Source: Mesorhizobium sp. Root102
GTDB taxonomy: Bacteria; Pseudomonadota; Alphaproteobacteria; Rhizobiales; Rhizobiaceae
Length of the DNA: 64,000 bases
Assembly (NCBI RefSeq): GCF_001425625.1
Contig: NZ_LMCP01000034.1
Span: 266,551-330,550, forward strand
Direction of reading: 5' to 3'
Below are positions 15,108 through 24,142 of the stretch, piece by piece; within the stretch, counting starts at the first letter, position 1, and each line of letters begins with the position of its first letter. The position numbers and the translations under genes were made by a program. Under the pieces are notes generated by a model. It ran no database searches and was not told the DNA's origin. It saw only the letters and a program-made list of their open reading frames with translations.

Positions 15108-17378
15108 ATGAATTTCGATCCACGTTTTTCCGGACGCAAATTCACCTCCGTCGGCACACGCCCGATCCGTCCCGACGGCGTCGACAAGGTGACGGGCCGC
15201 GCGCGCTACGGCGCGGACTTCAACATGGCCGGCCAGCTGGTCGGGCGCATTTTGCGCAGCCCGCACGCCCACGCCAGGATCATCAAGATCGACACGTCGA
15301 AAGCGGAGAAGCTCGCCGGCGTGAAGGCGGTGATCACCGCGGCCGACCTGCCGGACCTCACCAATGGCGACGCCGCCATGTACGACGTCCTCGACAACTG
15401 CATGGCGCGCACGAAGGCGCTCTATGACGGCCACGCGGTGGCCGCGGTGGCGGCGATCGACGCCCGCACCGCCAGGCAGGCGCTGAAGCTGATCGAGGTC
15501 GAGTACGAGCTTTTGCCGCATGTCACCGATGTCGACGAGGCGGCGAAGCACAAGGCGCCCTTGATCAACGATGCCATCTTCACCGAGGGTCTTGAGGAAA
15601 AGCCGGTAAAACCCTCCAACGTCACCAAGCGCAGCCAGTTTGGCCATGGCGATGTCCATCAGGGTTTCGGGCAAGCCGACTTCATCGTCGAGCGCTCCTT
15701 CAAGACCGAGCAGACGCACCAGGGCTATATCGAGCCGCATGCCTGCGTGGCGAATTTCAGCTCCGACGGCACCGCTGATCTCTGGGTCTGCACGCAGGGC
15801 CATTTCGTCTACCGCCAGCACTGCGCCCAGCTGCTTGGCATGGAAGCCTCGAAACTGCGCGTCACCTCGTCGGAGATCGGCGGCGGTTTTGGCGGCAAGA
15901 CCCATGTCTGGGCCGAGCCGGTGGCGCTGGCGCTGTCGCGCAAGGCTGGACGGCCGGTGAAGCTGGTGATGACCCGCGACGAGGTGTTCCGCGCCTCGGG
16001 CCCGACCAGCGCCACCTCGATCGACGTGAAGATCGGCGCCCGCAAGGACGGCACGATCACCGCCGCCGAAGCGACGCTGCGCTACAGCTGCGGCCCGTAT
16101 GCCGGCTCCTGGGCCGAGATCGGCGCGATGACGGCGTTTGCCTGCTACAAGCTTGATAACGTCAAGACGGTCGGCTACGAAGTGCTGGTTAACCGGCCGA
16201 AGACGGCGGCCTACCGCGCGCCTTCGGCGCCGATGGCCGCCTTCGCGGTGGAAAGCGCGGTCGACGAATTGGCCAAGATGATCGGCATGGACCCGGTCGA
16301 TTTCCGGATCAAAAACGCCGCGCAGGAAGGCACTAGGTCGTCCTACGGCCCGGTCTACGGCCCGATCGGCATCGGCCCGACGCTTGAGGCGGTGAAGAGC
16401 CATCCGCATATGAAGGCGCCGCTGGGCGAGAACCAGGGTCGCGGGATGGCTTGCGGCTTCTGGTTCAACTTCGGCGGCCAGACCTGCACCGACCTCAACA
16501 TCGGCATGGACGGCTCGGTCTCGCTTGCCGTCGGAACCGTCGACGTCGGCGGCTCACGCGCGTCGCTGTCGCTGGTGGCGGCGGAGGAACTCGGCATCGC
16601 CTATGAGCACGTCAAGGCTGTTGTCGCCGATACCTCCAGCCTCGGCTACAACGACATGACGGACGGCAGCCGCGGAACCTTCTCGTCCTCGATGGCAACG
16701 ATCTCGGCCGCCCGCAATGCGATCAAGATCCTACGCGAGCGCGCCGCGCAGATGTGGGACATCGCCGTCGACGACGTGGTCTGGGAAATGGGCCACGCGG
16801 TTGCCAAGGGCGAGAAGCACGGCAATCTCGGCAAGCTGTCGCTGAAGGAGATCGCGGTCGAGTCGGGCAAGACCGGCGGACCGATCGCCGGCCACAGCGA
16901 ACTCGTCGCCGATGGCGCCGGCGTCTCCTTCGCCACCCATATCTGCGATATCGAGGTCGATCCCGAGACTGGCGCCACCAGGGTCATCCGCTACACGGTG
17001 GTGCAGGATGCAGGCAAGGCGGTGCACCCGACCTATGTCGAGGGACAGTACCAGGGCGGCGCCGCGCAAGGCATCGGCTGGGCCCTCAACGAGGAGTATA
17101 TCTACGGCAAGGACGGGCGGCTGCAGAATCCGGGCTTCCTCGACTACCGCATCCCGGTCTGCTCGGACCTGCCGATGATCGACACCCAGATCCTCGAAAT
17201 CCCCAACCCCAACCATCCCTACGGGGTGCGCGGTGTCGGCGAGACGTCGATCGTGCCGCCGCTGGCGGCGATCGCCAATGCGGTGTCGAACGCCGCGGGC
17301 GTGCGGATGACGCATATCCCGATGTCGCCACCGCGCATCCTGGCGGCGATCGAGGCGGAGCGGGAATGGTCGAAGTAA
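15108..17378 (+). CDS. Molybdenum hydroxylase molybdopterin-binding (large) subunit
   Basis: The 756-aa protein matches the xanthine-dehydrogenase family large subunit. Visible are the N-terminal GRARYGADF segment, GGGFGGK near residue 263, a loop AYRAPSAPMAAFAVE at the place where CO dehydrogenase has AYRCSFR, and the C-terminal GVGETSIVPPLAAIANAV with the catalytic Glu. The absence of the CoxL form I loop argues against CO as substrate; an N-heterocycle, purine-like or aromatic CoA compound is more likely. The stop overlaps the start of the MoaD-like gene by 13 bases. Confidence 0.93.
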   Translation: MNFDPRFSGRKFTSVGTRPIRPDGVDKVTGRARYGADFNMAGQLVGRILRSPHAHARIIKIDTSKAEKLAGVKAVITAADLPDLTNGDAAMYDVLDNCMARTKALYDGHAVAAVAAIDARTARQALKLIEVEYELLPHVTDVDEAAKHKAPLINDAIFTEGLEEKPVKPSNVTKRSQFGHGDVHQGFGQADFIVERSFKTEQTHQGYIEPHACVANFSSDGTADLWVCTQGHFVYRQHCAQLLGMEASKLRVTSSEIGGGFGGKTHVWAEPVALALSRKAGRPVKLVMTRDEVFRASGPTSATSIDVKIGARKDGTITAAEATLRYSCGPYAGSWAEIGAMTAFACYKLDNVKTVGYEVLVNRPKTAAYRAPSAPMAAFAVESAVDELAKMIGMDPVDFRIKNAAQEGTRSSYGPVYGPIGIGPTLEAVKSHPHMKAPLGENQGRGMACGFWFNFGGQTCTDLNIGMDGSVSLAVGTVDVGGSRASLSLVAAEELGIAYEHVKAVVADTSSLGYNDMTDGSRGTFSSSMATISAARNAIKILRERAAQMWDIAVDDVVWEMGHAVAKGEKHGNLGKLSLKEIAVESGKTGGPIAGHSELVADGAGVSFATHICDIEVDPETGATRVIRYTVVQDAGKAVHPTYVEGQYQGGAAQGIGWALNEEYIYGKDGRLQNPGFLDYRIPVCSDLPMIDTQILEIPNPNHPYGVRGVGETSIVPPLAAIANAVSNAAGVRMTHIPMSPPRILAAIEAEREWSK

Positions 17379-17611
17379 CGCTCTGGGGCTCGCTTGGCGC
17401 GCTCGCCGGAGGCAACAGCAAGGTCGAGATCGAGGCCAAGGACATAAGGGAGCTGTTCAGGAAGCTGGCTGAACAGTATCCCGGCCTCGAGCCCTGGATC
17501 GACAAAGGCATCGCCGTCGCCATCGACGGGACGATCTATCGGGATACGTGGTCGAAGGAACTGCCGCAGGGGGCGGAGATTTTTTTGTTGCCGAGGCTGG
17601 CTGGGGGATAG
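17366..17611 (+). CDS. MoaD/ThiS-like sulfur carrier protein
   Basis: The 81-aa protein has the ubiquitin-like pattern MVEVTLWGSLGALAGGNSKV with a middle helix (IRELFRKLAEQYPGL) and the C-terminal IFLLPRLAGG. The final Gly-Gly is what MoaD family members need for adenylation and thiocarboxylate formation in molybdopterin synthesis. Its start lies 13 bases inside the large subunit gene, so it is translationally coupled. Being part of the operon suggests a dedicated supply of sulfur for this enzyme's cofactor, in addition to a housekeeping MoaD elsewhere. Confidence 0.85.
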   Translation: MVEVTLWGSLGALAGGNSKVEIEAKDIRELFRKLAEQYPGLEPWIDKGIAVAIDGTIYRDTWSKELPQGAEIFLLPRLAGG

Positions 17612-17740
17612 GCGAGCTATTGACGACGATGTGCTCGATGCGACGGGCCGAGCCGGGTTTCGGCAGACGTGCCGCGAGGCGGTTGGCCCCGCGGCGATGC
17701 CGAGGTCGCTCGTCGGTTTCGGGGGGTCGGCAAAGACCGG

Positions 17741-18376
17741 TCAGCCAGCCGCCGCGATGCCGGCGTGATGGCTGCCCAATTGCCAGAGGGGCAAAGGAAA
17801 CCGCCCGTGCTGGACTTCGAGCAGGCGAAAGCCCGCCCCTCCGATCAGGCGCAGCGGATCGCGGTTGAGGTGGCAGCCGCCGGCAATTGATCCCCACAGC
17901 CCGTTCAGCCGCTCTTGCCACCGGCGGCAACGCGGTCCCTCGGCCTGGCCGTGCTCGATGAAGATCAGCCGGCCCGTCGGTTTCAGAATGCGCCGGATTT
18001 CGCTCAGCGCGGCTTGAGGGTCGGGAATGGTGCAGAAGGCATAGGTGACGACCACCGTGTCGGCGAAGCCATCCGCCAAAGGCAGGCTCTCGCCGCTGGC
18101 CCGGATGCATTCGACGGCGAAGGGCGAGGCGCGGCTCTTCGGTGCGGCAAGGCCTAGCATGGTGCCGTCGGGATCGACGCCGACCAGCCGCTCTACCCTG
18201 GCGGCTTCGTAATAGGGCAGGTTGAGGCCCGAGCCGAAGCCGACTTCGACGACGACACCTTGCGCCCGCGGGATGACGCGCCCGCGCATCCGCGCGAAGG
18301 CGCCGGCCGAGCAGCCGGCATGGACGAAATAGGGGGCGACGCAGCGCGCATACCAGGAGAGGCAGGTCTGGCACAT
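17741..18376 (-). CDS. Class I SAM-dependent methyltransferase
   Basis: The 211-aa protein has motif I VVVEVGFGSGLNLPYYEAARVERLVGVDPD near residues 42-71, post-I acidic residue and motif IV TVVVTYAFCTIPDPQAALSEIRRILKPTGRLIFIEHG near 105-141. The N-terminus MCQTCLSWYARCVAPYFVHA is typical of the small UbiE-like branch that includes phospholipid and arsenite-type methyltransferases, but no arsenite cysteine pattern is clear. It is convergent with the molybdenum hydroxylase operon. The substrate is unknown. Confidence 0.85.
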   Translation of the reverse strand: MCQTCLSWYARCVAPYFVHAGCSAGAFARMRGRVIPRAQGVVVEVGFGSGLNLPYYEAARVERLVGVDPDGTMLGLAAPKSRASPFAVECIRASGESLPLADGFADTVVVTYAFCTIPDPQAALSEIRRILKPTGRLIFIEHGQAEGPRCRRWQERLNGLWGSIAGGCHLNRDPLRLIGGAGFRLLEVQHGRFPLPLWQLGSHHAGIAAAG

Positions 18377-18569
18377 GGCTCAGCCTCCATGCCCGGTGGC
18401 AGGGGCGCCGAGGGTAAGTGGTTCTGATGTGTGATGGCTTGATGTATTGACCGGTGACATTTCTCGCTCCAAGGGAGTTGATCGGGCCGGATCGGCTCGA
18501 AACCGGGGATAGACGGCCGGCGTCCCCTCAACGTCCTCTCGAAACCCTTGCCCGGCCGCGTGCGGATCG

Positions 18570-20102
18570 ATGGAGCTGATACAACTCAGACTTCTGGGTT
18601 TTCCGGAGTTCCGGCTGAACGGGCGGCCGATAGAGCTTGCCCTGCGCAAGGCGGCGGCGCTCGTTATCTACCTCGCCGAAGCCGGCGGACCCGTGGCGCG
18701 CGAGGTCGCCGCCACGCTGCTGTGGCCCGAAGCCGACGCGGAGGCCGCACGCGCGCGGCTGCGGCGCACGCTGTACAAGATCCGCATCGCGTTCGGCGAG
18801 GAGGTCATATCAGCCAGTGCGGCATCCCTCATGGTGCGCGCGCCGCTGTCCGTCGAGGCCGATGCAAGCGCCTTCGAGCATGCCTGCGACGCCGGTCTTC
18901 TCGACGATGCCGCCGGTCTCTACACCAGCGACTATCTCGCCGGCTTCTCGCTGCCGGACTGTCCCGAATTCGAGGAATGGGTGTTCTTCCGCCGCGAGGC
19001 CTTGCGCAGCCGGCTGGTGCAGGCGCTGGAGCGGCTGGTGGAAGCCAAGATCGCCGGGGGCGAACCGCGCGACGCTGTAATGCATGCCACGCGCCTTGCC
19101 GCCCTCGACCTCTTGAGCGAAAGCGCACATCGCCATTTGATCCGCGCCCATCTGGCGGCGGGCGACCGGGCGGCGGCCGAGCGCCAGGGCGAAACCTGCA
19201 CGCGGCTGCTGCGCGACGAACTCGGCGTGGCGCCGGACCCCGCTACGCTCGCTCTGCTGCGCGCGAGCGATGCCGAGGTGCCGAGAACCCGCTATGTCGA
19301 GGTGGACGGCATCCATATCGCCTACCAGACTGTCGGCAGCGGCCCGGCCGATATCGTGCTGGTGCCTGGCTTCATCTCGCATGTCGAGCGCATCTGGGAA
19401 GACAGGAGCTGCCGCGCCTGGCTCAATGCCGTGTCGCGGCTTGGCCGGCTGATCCTGTTCGACCGGCGCGGCATGGGCCTGTCCGACCGCGTCGGCGCCC
19501 GCCCGACCGTCGAGGCGACCGCGCGCGACATACTGGCGGTGATGGATGCGGCCGGCAGCCGCCGGGCCGTGCTGGTCGGCGCCTCCGAGGGCGGGCCGGG
19601 CTGCATCCGCTTCGCCGTCGACCACCCCGACCGCCTGACCGGCCTCGTTCTGTGGGGCTCGCTCGCCAAGGGCAGCCATGCGCCCGACTATCCCTTCGCG
19701 CTCACGGCGGCGCAATACGATCTGTGGCAGCGGCGCTTGCTCGCCGGCTGGGGCGGCCCAGCCGAAATCGAAACCTTCGCGCCGAGCGTCGCCTCCGACC
19801 GCCAGGCGCGCGCCTGGTGGGCCGGCCTGCTCCGGGCCGCCTCCAGCCCCGGCGCCGTCGCCGGCCTGCTGCAGGCGCTGCGCGATGCCGATGTGCGGCC
19901 GCTGCTGTCAAAAGTCTCGGCCAAGACCCTGGTCCTGCACCGCACCGGCGACCGCGCCGTGCGGGTCGAGGCCGGGCGGTATCTGACGGCGAGGATACCG
20001 GGGGCGCAGTTTGTCGAGGTGGAGGGGGAGGATCACTGGTTCTGGGTGGGGGAGCAGGGGGTGCTGCTGGAGGGGATTGGGGGGATGGTGCGGGGTAGGT
20101 GA
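18570..20102 (+). CDS. SARP/BTAD-type regulator fused to an alpha/beta hydrolase
   Basis: The 510-aa protein joins an N-terminal SARP-like winged helix (about 1-95; LRLLGFPEFRLNGRPIEL), a BTAD helical bundle (about 96-232; FEEWVFFRREALRSRLVQAL) and an alpha/beta hydrolase domain (about 240-510). The hydrolase has a nucleophile elbow GASEGG with Ser339, a likely acid Asp461 and His489 in EGEDHW, so the triad is intact. Known SARP proteins activate pathway genes. Here the hydrolase domain may sense or cleave a ligand that controls DNA binding. There is no ribosome site of note, and no adjacent co-directional target. Confidence 0.85.
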   Translation: MELIQLRLLGFPEFRLNGRPIELALRKAAALVIYLAEAGGPVAREVAATLLWPEADAEAARARLRRTLYKIRIAFGEEVISASAASLMVRAPLSVEADASAFEHACDAGLLDDAAGLYTSDYLAGFSLPDCPEFEEWVFFRREALRSRLVQALERLVEAKIAGGEPRDAVMHATRLAALDLLSESAHRHLIRAHLAAGDRAAAERQGETCTRLLRDELGVAPDPATLALLRASDAEVPRTRYVEVDGIHIAYQTVGSGPADIVLVPGFISHVERIWEDRSCRAWLNAVSRLGRLILFDRRGMGLSDRVGARPTVEATARDILAVMDAAGSRRAVLVGASEGGPGCIRFAVDHPDRLTGLVLWGSLAKGSHAPDYPFALTAAQYDLWQRRLLAGWGGPAEIETFAPSVASDRQARAWWAGLLRAASSPGAVAGLLQALRDADVRPLLSKVSAKTLVLHRTGDRAVRVEAGRYLTARIPGAQFVEVEGEDHWFWVGEQGVLLEGIGGMVRGR

Positions 20103-20210
20103 GGGGCCGATGAGGGTGATGTAGAGAGTGCACTGTCACCGTAATTCGTAATTCATGCGTTTTCTGGACGGACTCTCACTTCCATCCGTCTGAAGCGTCA
20201 TCAGGAGAGT

Positions 20211-20705
20211 TTAGCTTGCGCATTCGCGTAACAAGGTTGTGATTTTCGCATCAAGAGTGCGGGCGACAGCAAGAGCCTCCAAACTGCCATAGGAGAGAAG
20301 ATAACTCTCCATTTTGTCATAGGAGACATGCACGCCATCGGGACGTTGATCGAGAAGGACTGTGACTGGGGCGTAAGATCCAGCGTCGGGAACGTGCTTG
20401 ACCATTTCTTTCATAATGAGTGGATTGCCCACCAGAAACCGCATGCTCTTGAGAGTCTCGGTTCCAGTTTCGCGGCGCAGAATGGCGCCCAAGTCGAATT
20501 CCGCGAAGAGCATGAGACCTGTGCGGCCGAGGCCGCTTTGCACAACGCGTTCCAAATCCGAGAAGGAATTTGCAGCCCTCGTCGCCTTGAAAAACTCGAC
20601 CATGTCAGGTTGGCCAACCGCTGACTTGAGTGCGGCCACAACGGCGTCGAATGGTTTGGAAGACGTCAGGCTGAGACGCTCAACCTCGACCTTGGCGATT
20701 GTCAT
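20211..20705 (-). CDS. DUF302 family protein
   Basis: The 164-aa product starts MTIAKVEVERLSLTSSKPFD after a GGAGAGAGA site. It carries the DUF302 pattern: FDAVVAALKSAVGQ early on, GRTGLMLFAEFDLGAILRRE, then FLVGNPLIMKEMVKHVPDAGSYAPVTVLLDQRPDGVHVSYD. The family folds as a small alpha/beta domain of unknown function and is often linked to oxidative stress or metals. It is the last gene of a leftward set with two alpha/beta hydrolases. Confidence 0.8.
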   Translation of the reverse strand: MTIAKVEVERLSLTSSKPFDAVVAALKSAVGQPDMVEFFKATRAANSFSDLERVVQSGLGRTGLMLFAEFDLGAILRRETGTETLKSMRFLVGNPLIMKEMVKHVPDAGSYAPVTVLLDQRPDGVHVSYDKMESYLLSYGSLEALAVARTLDAKITTLLRECAS

Positions 20706-20772
20706 TTCTCTCTCCGCAACAGCTCTCATGAATAAAGGCGCGCTCGATGGCGCCGGGATTAGGCAACGCCGG

Positions 20773-21633
20773 TTAAGCTTCCAGGAAGGTCCGGACGTGG
20801 CTTACGAACAATTCGTGGTGCTGAAACAGCGAGCCGTGACCGGAATCGGGATAGAGGACCAGCTGGGCGTTGCTTAGAGCCTTGAACATTGCGTAGGCGT
20901 TGTCCGCCGGCAGCATGGTGTCGTGGCTGCCGCTGACCACGAGGGTGGGCTGGCGGATGGCGCGCAGAATGGCGTGCTCGGGATCAGGTGTGGCGCACCA
21001 GGTAATAAGCGCCTTGGCCTGCGGATCGGTCACCGTGCTGCCGTTATCGGTATCCCGATCTTCCTTACGCACCTTAGCCCGCTTCAGAAACGCTCGGCCG
21101 GCCGACTGGCTGGCCGAGGACTTCGTGAAGAACAGCGGCAGGCGGGGGTCCGGCACCTCGTTTTGGGAAAACGCGTCCTGCAGAACCGCCAAGAGGTGTT
21201 CCTCTCCGCCTTTCGGAGCGGTGCCAACGAGGATGAGCTTGCGGACCAGCGTTCCGTGCTCGGCGGCGATCTGCTGCGCGACGCAGCCGCCGAGGGAAAA
21301 GCCCAGAATGTCGACTTCGGAGAGGCCGAGCAGTTCGATAAAAGCGACCGCGTCTCGCGCCATCGCCTCGATGCTGTCCGGCGTTTGGCCTGTCGAGCGG
21401 CCGACCCCAGCGTTATCGAAAACGATCACCGGTCGATCGGCGGCCAGGATATTCACGACGGCGGGGTCCCACGCGTCGATGTTGCCAGAGAAATGCTGCA
21501 GGAGAACCAGCGCCGTTCCGGTCGATGGGCCGAGGCGGCGATAGGCGAAGCGGATTCCGCTGCCTTCGATGTAACGGGTGGGCGCCGTTTCTAGCGTGGC
21601 GTCGTCCTGGCTCGCCGTGTCGAACTCAGTCAT
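20773..21633 (-). CDS. Alpha/beta hydrolase, epoxide-hydrolase or haloperoxidase-like
   Basis: The 286-aa protein starts MTEFDTASQDDATLETAPTR with a GGAGGA ribosome site. It has the oxyanion region VLLQHFSGNIDAWDP, the VIVFDNAGVGRS turn, the nucleophile elbow GFSLGG, and C-terminal acid and His (SGSHDTMLP and DSGHGSLFQHHE). The pattern is that of non-heme haloperoxidase-like esterases. It is 149 bp downstream of a secreted hydrolase gene, and the pair plus DUF302 face an AraC regulator. Confidence 0.85.
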   Translation of the reverse strand: MTEFDTASQDDATLETAPTRYIEGSGIRFAYRRLGPSTGTALVLLQHFSGNIDAWDPAVVNILAADRPVIVFDNAGVGRSTGQTPDSIEAMARDAVAFIELLGLSEVDILGFSLGGCVAQQIAAEHGTLVRKLILVGTAPKGGEEHLLAVLQDAFSQNEVPDPRLPLFFTKSSASQSAGRAFLKRAKVRKEDRDTDNGSTVTDPQAKALITWCATPDPEHAILRAIRQPTLVVSGSHDTMLPADNAYAMFKALSNAQLVLYPDSGHGSLFQHHELFVSHVRTFLEA

Positions 21634-21782
21634 GTCATCCTCCGGATGCTTGGTATTAAATAATTGAGTGAGAGAAGCTGTTGCGGTTTTGGCGAGGCCT
21701 GAGCCGCTCGCGGTCCAAGGCATTCCGTAGTTCGCCGAGCACGCGTGGTGCTCCCGGCACGAAAGTGCCGGGAGCGGTATCG

Positions 21783-22553
21783 TCACTTCACGAGTGCGGC
21801 CTTTTCAATCACCGCGGCGACTTCCTTCGCGTGGACGACGAGGGAGGCATGGCTGCCGGCGACCTCCGTCGTCTGGGCCTTCATCCTGTTGGCGAACATC
21901 TTCTGGACCTCGGGTGCGATGACCTTGTCCTTCGTGCTGATCACATAGAACGTCGGCTTGTCGTGCCAAGCTGCCTTGTTAACGGGAGCCTCGAACGCCG
22001 TATGGTTCAACGGGAGCTGATGGCTTGCCAAGGATTCGGCGATCTCCGGAGGAAGGTCAGCCGCGACTGCCGAAGGAAACACTTTGGGATCGATGTAGAG
22101 GTCGCCCTTTTCGTCGGGATGAATCGCCGCGCCGCCTTCGGTTGCCGGACCGCTCTTTGCCAGGGTGGCCAGGGATTGTCCTACGTCGGGCGCGAATGCG
22201 GAGACATAGACGAGCGCCGAGACCTTCGGATCGTCACCTGCTTGCGTGATGACAACGCCGCCCCAGGAGTGGCCAACGAGAACGGTCTTGCCATTCTGTT
22301 TCGCGAGCGCCTGTTTGGTGGCATCAACGTCCGCTTCGAGGGAGGTGAGCGGGTTTTCAACGAGCGTTACGTTGTAGCCCTTCTTCGTGAGGATATCGGC
22401 AACAGGCTTCCAACTCGTCTGGTCGACGAAAGCGCCATGGACGAGCACGATGTTGTGAGCCGCCCCCTTTGGCAGTTGAGCTGATTGGGCGGGGGCGGCA
22501 ATTGTTGCTCCGGCCATGAGGACGGCGGCGACTGAGAGTAGAAGATATCGCAT
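21783..22553 (-). CDS. Secreted alpha/beta hydrolase (esterase-like)
   Basis: The 256-aa protein has a signal peptide (MRYLLLSVAAVLMAGATIAA, cleaved near APAQSA), then NIVLVHGAFVDQTSW and the nucleophile elbow GHSWGG. A C-terminal acid in STKDKV and histidine in AGSHASLVVH complete the triad. The set resembles EstA/pyrethroid-hydrolase-like esterases. It would act in the periplasm. A CAGGAGCAA ribosome site precedes the ATG. Its gene begins 214 bp from the divergent AraC gene, with an inverted repeat between them. Confidence 0.88.
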   Translation of the reverse strand: MRYLLLSVAAVLMAGATIAAPAQSAQLPKGAAHNIVLVHGAFVDQTSWKPVADILTKKGYNVTLVENPLTSLEADVDATKQALAKQNGKTVLVGHSWGGVVITQAGDDPKVSALVYVSAFAPDVGQSLATLAKSGPATEGGAAIHPDEKGDLYIDPKVFPSAVAADLPPEIAESLASHQLPLNHTAFEAPVNKAAWHDKPTFYVISTKDKVIAPEVQKMFANRMKAQTTEVAGSHASLVVHAKEVAAVIEKAALVK

Positions 22554-22701
22554 TGATTGCTCCTGTTGAGATGACGGACGACGCGAGTCCGGGGATAGGG
22601 CAGGCGTGTCGGCAAAAGTCGCGGTTCTCCCATCTGCCGTTTGCGCAATGGTTTGCCGCCCGATCTGTTGGCTCGACTTGAGATCAGGTAGTACATGGGG
22701 C

Positions 22702-22731
22702 ATTCGGACGTTAGGCATCAATCGTCCGAAT
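22702..22731. promoter_or_regulatory. Inverted repeat in the hydrolase/AraC divergent promoter region
   Basis: ATTCGGACG (22702-22710) and CGTCCGAAT (22723-22731) are exact reverse complements with a 12-bp spacer. A third partial half-site ACCGTCCG follows at about 22742. The position, 37 bp before the AraC start, suits an operator for the AraC protein. AraC family members often prefer direct repeats, so the inverted form is notable. Confidence 0.6.
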
Positions 22732-22767
22732 ATTGTGTCTGACCGTCCGTCGTTTTAACATTGGGGA

Positions 22768-23730
22768 ATGGACATCCTCGCTGAAGTGCTCGATCGCGTT
22801 CGCCTTGGCGGAACCTTGCTGTTCCACTTCGAGCTCGGCCATCCCTGGAATCTCGCGCTGCCAAAGCGCCCCTACGCCCTGTTCCACTATCTCAGCCGTG
22901 GTTCGGCTACGCTCGCGCTCGAACAGGGACGAGAGCTCCACATGACCGAGGGCGACTTTGTTGTCGTCACGCGTGGCGAGCCCCATGTGATCTACTCGGA
23001 TAGCCAGACGGAGCCGGTAGCGATTGTCGACATCGATCGATTAGCCGGGCGTCTTGGCCTCGTTCGTCACGGAGGCGGCGAGCAGCCGCTCGCGACGATG
23101 ATCTGTGGTAATTTCACAGTGGCACGGCCCTCGCGCGGTAGCGTTTTGGAATTGCTTCCGCCCGTGCTTCTTCTGAAGCCCACGGAAGACGGAGGATGGC
23201 TCGAGGCTATTCTGCAACGCATGGTGAGCGAGGCGGCGTTCGAGCGTCCCGGACAAGGCGTCGCGCTCTCACGTCTGACTGAAGTGCTCTTCGTCGAGGT
23301 GCTGCGAAGCTGGATCAAGTCGCTCGGCCCCGGAGAAGGCGGGTGGCTGGGGGCGATGGCGGACCCGCACATAGGACCGGCACTTCAGTTGATCCACGAA
23401 CGACCGGATCGGCCCTGGACCCTTGGCGACCTCGGGCAAAGCGTGGGACTTGGTCGTTCGGCGTTTTCGGCTCGCTTCACTAAGCTCGTTGGCGAGTCCA
23501 TGTACCGATATCTGATCGCACGCCGGATGTCGGAGGCCGCGTTTCTGCTCGAAACAAGCGACGAGGGGATTGCACGGATTGCGACCCGTGTCGGCTACGA
23601 GACCGCGGCCGCGTTTTCGAAGTTGTTCCATCGACATCATGGCCTATCGCCTGGCCGTTATCGAGCAGTTCGCCGGTCTGACGGTGGCCTAAGGCAAGCG
23701 GGCGTTGTGGGAACAGAAGTTGCCGATTGA
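22768..23730 (+). CDS. AraC family transcriptional regulator with cupin sensor
   Basis: The 320-aa protein has an N-terminal cupin-like sensor (about 1-170; RGSATLALEQGRELHMTEGDFVVVTRGEPHVIY) and a C-terminal AraC double helix-turn-helix (about 215-305; WTLGDLGQSVGLGRSAFSARFTKLVGESMYRYLIARRM). This is the cupin_6 type of regulator common in Proteobacteria and linked to hydrolase and dehydrogenase genes. It is divergent from the two-hydrolase/DUF302 set and probably activates it. The inducer is unknown. Confidence 0.9.
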   Translation: MDILAEVLDRVRLGGTLLFHFELGHPWNLALPKRPYALFHYLSRGSATLALEQGRELHMTEGDFVVVTRGEPHVIYSDSQTEPVAIVDIDRLAGRLGLVRHGGGEQPLATMICGNFTVARPSRGSVLELLPPVLLLKPTEDGGWLEAILQRMVSEAAFERPGQGVALSRLTEVLFVEVLRSWIKSLGPGEGGWLGAMADPHIGPALQLIHERPDRPWTLGDLGQSVGLGRSAFSARFTKLVGESMYRYLIARRMSEAAFLLETSDEGIARIATRVGYETAAAFSKLFHRHHGLSPGRYRAVRRSDGGLRQAGVVGTEVAD

Positions 23731-23965
23731 CCTCAACCAAGCTGGCATCTGGAGGGTCTGGCAACGGGCGGCGGGGCGTCTCCGACAGGAGTGCCCAGTT
23801 TTCACGAATGACGCACCGGGAGAGACTCGAACTGTCCTCGAGTTTTGGCTTGATCACCGGCGCGACGACTGCTTTCGCGAGGCTGCCATCTAGTAGTGGA
23901 CAGTCCGCTTTTCGGCCCAAAGCAGCCATCCGCCTCAATCCACCCCCCTACCTCTCCTCCACAAT

Positions 23966-24135
23966 CCGCCTTGCCCCCTCCGGATCTGGAGGATGGTCAG
24001 CAGGGTTGTCAGCACTGTCAGGATCTGCGCGCCGATGATGGTGCCGGTGTAACCGCCGCGGCCGCCGAAGATGGAGGTGCCGCCGATGACGGCTGCGGCC
24101 ACCGAGGGCAGCACCAGCGGTTTGGCGAGCGACAG
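23966..24135 (-). pseudogene. Relic 1 of a sugar ABC-transporter permease gene (3' end)
   Basis: Read leftward, the strand encodes LSLAKPLVLPSVAAAVIGGT, SIFGGRGGYTGTIIGAQILT and more, the C-terminal motif block of RbsC-type permeases. It matches relic 2 at 25792-25945 closely but lacks about 50 bp between two AATCCG repeats, so its end is deleted. Upstream (to the right) it stops abruptly at the 3' end of the ClpP-like gene. No start or upstream half is present. Confidence 0.8.
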
Positions 24136-24142
24136 ATCCCTC

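Noticed and set aside
14784..16409. A 541-codon open frame on the minus strand across the molybdenum hydroxylase genes
   Set aside because: It is antisense to clear conserved subunits, has low-complexity Arg/Asp/Ala-rich composition, and arises from GC-rich codon bias.
15108..17378. Carbon monoxide dehydrogenase large subunit
   Set aside because: The family fits, but the active-site loop reads AYRAPSAP rather than the AYRCSFR of true form I CO dehydrogenases.
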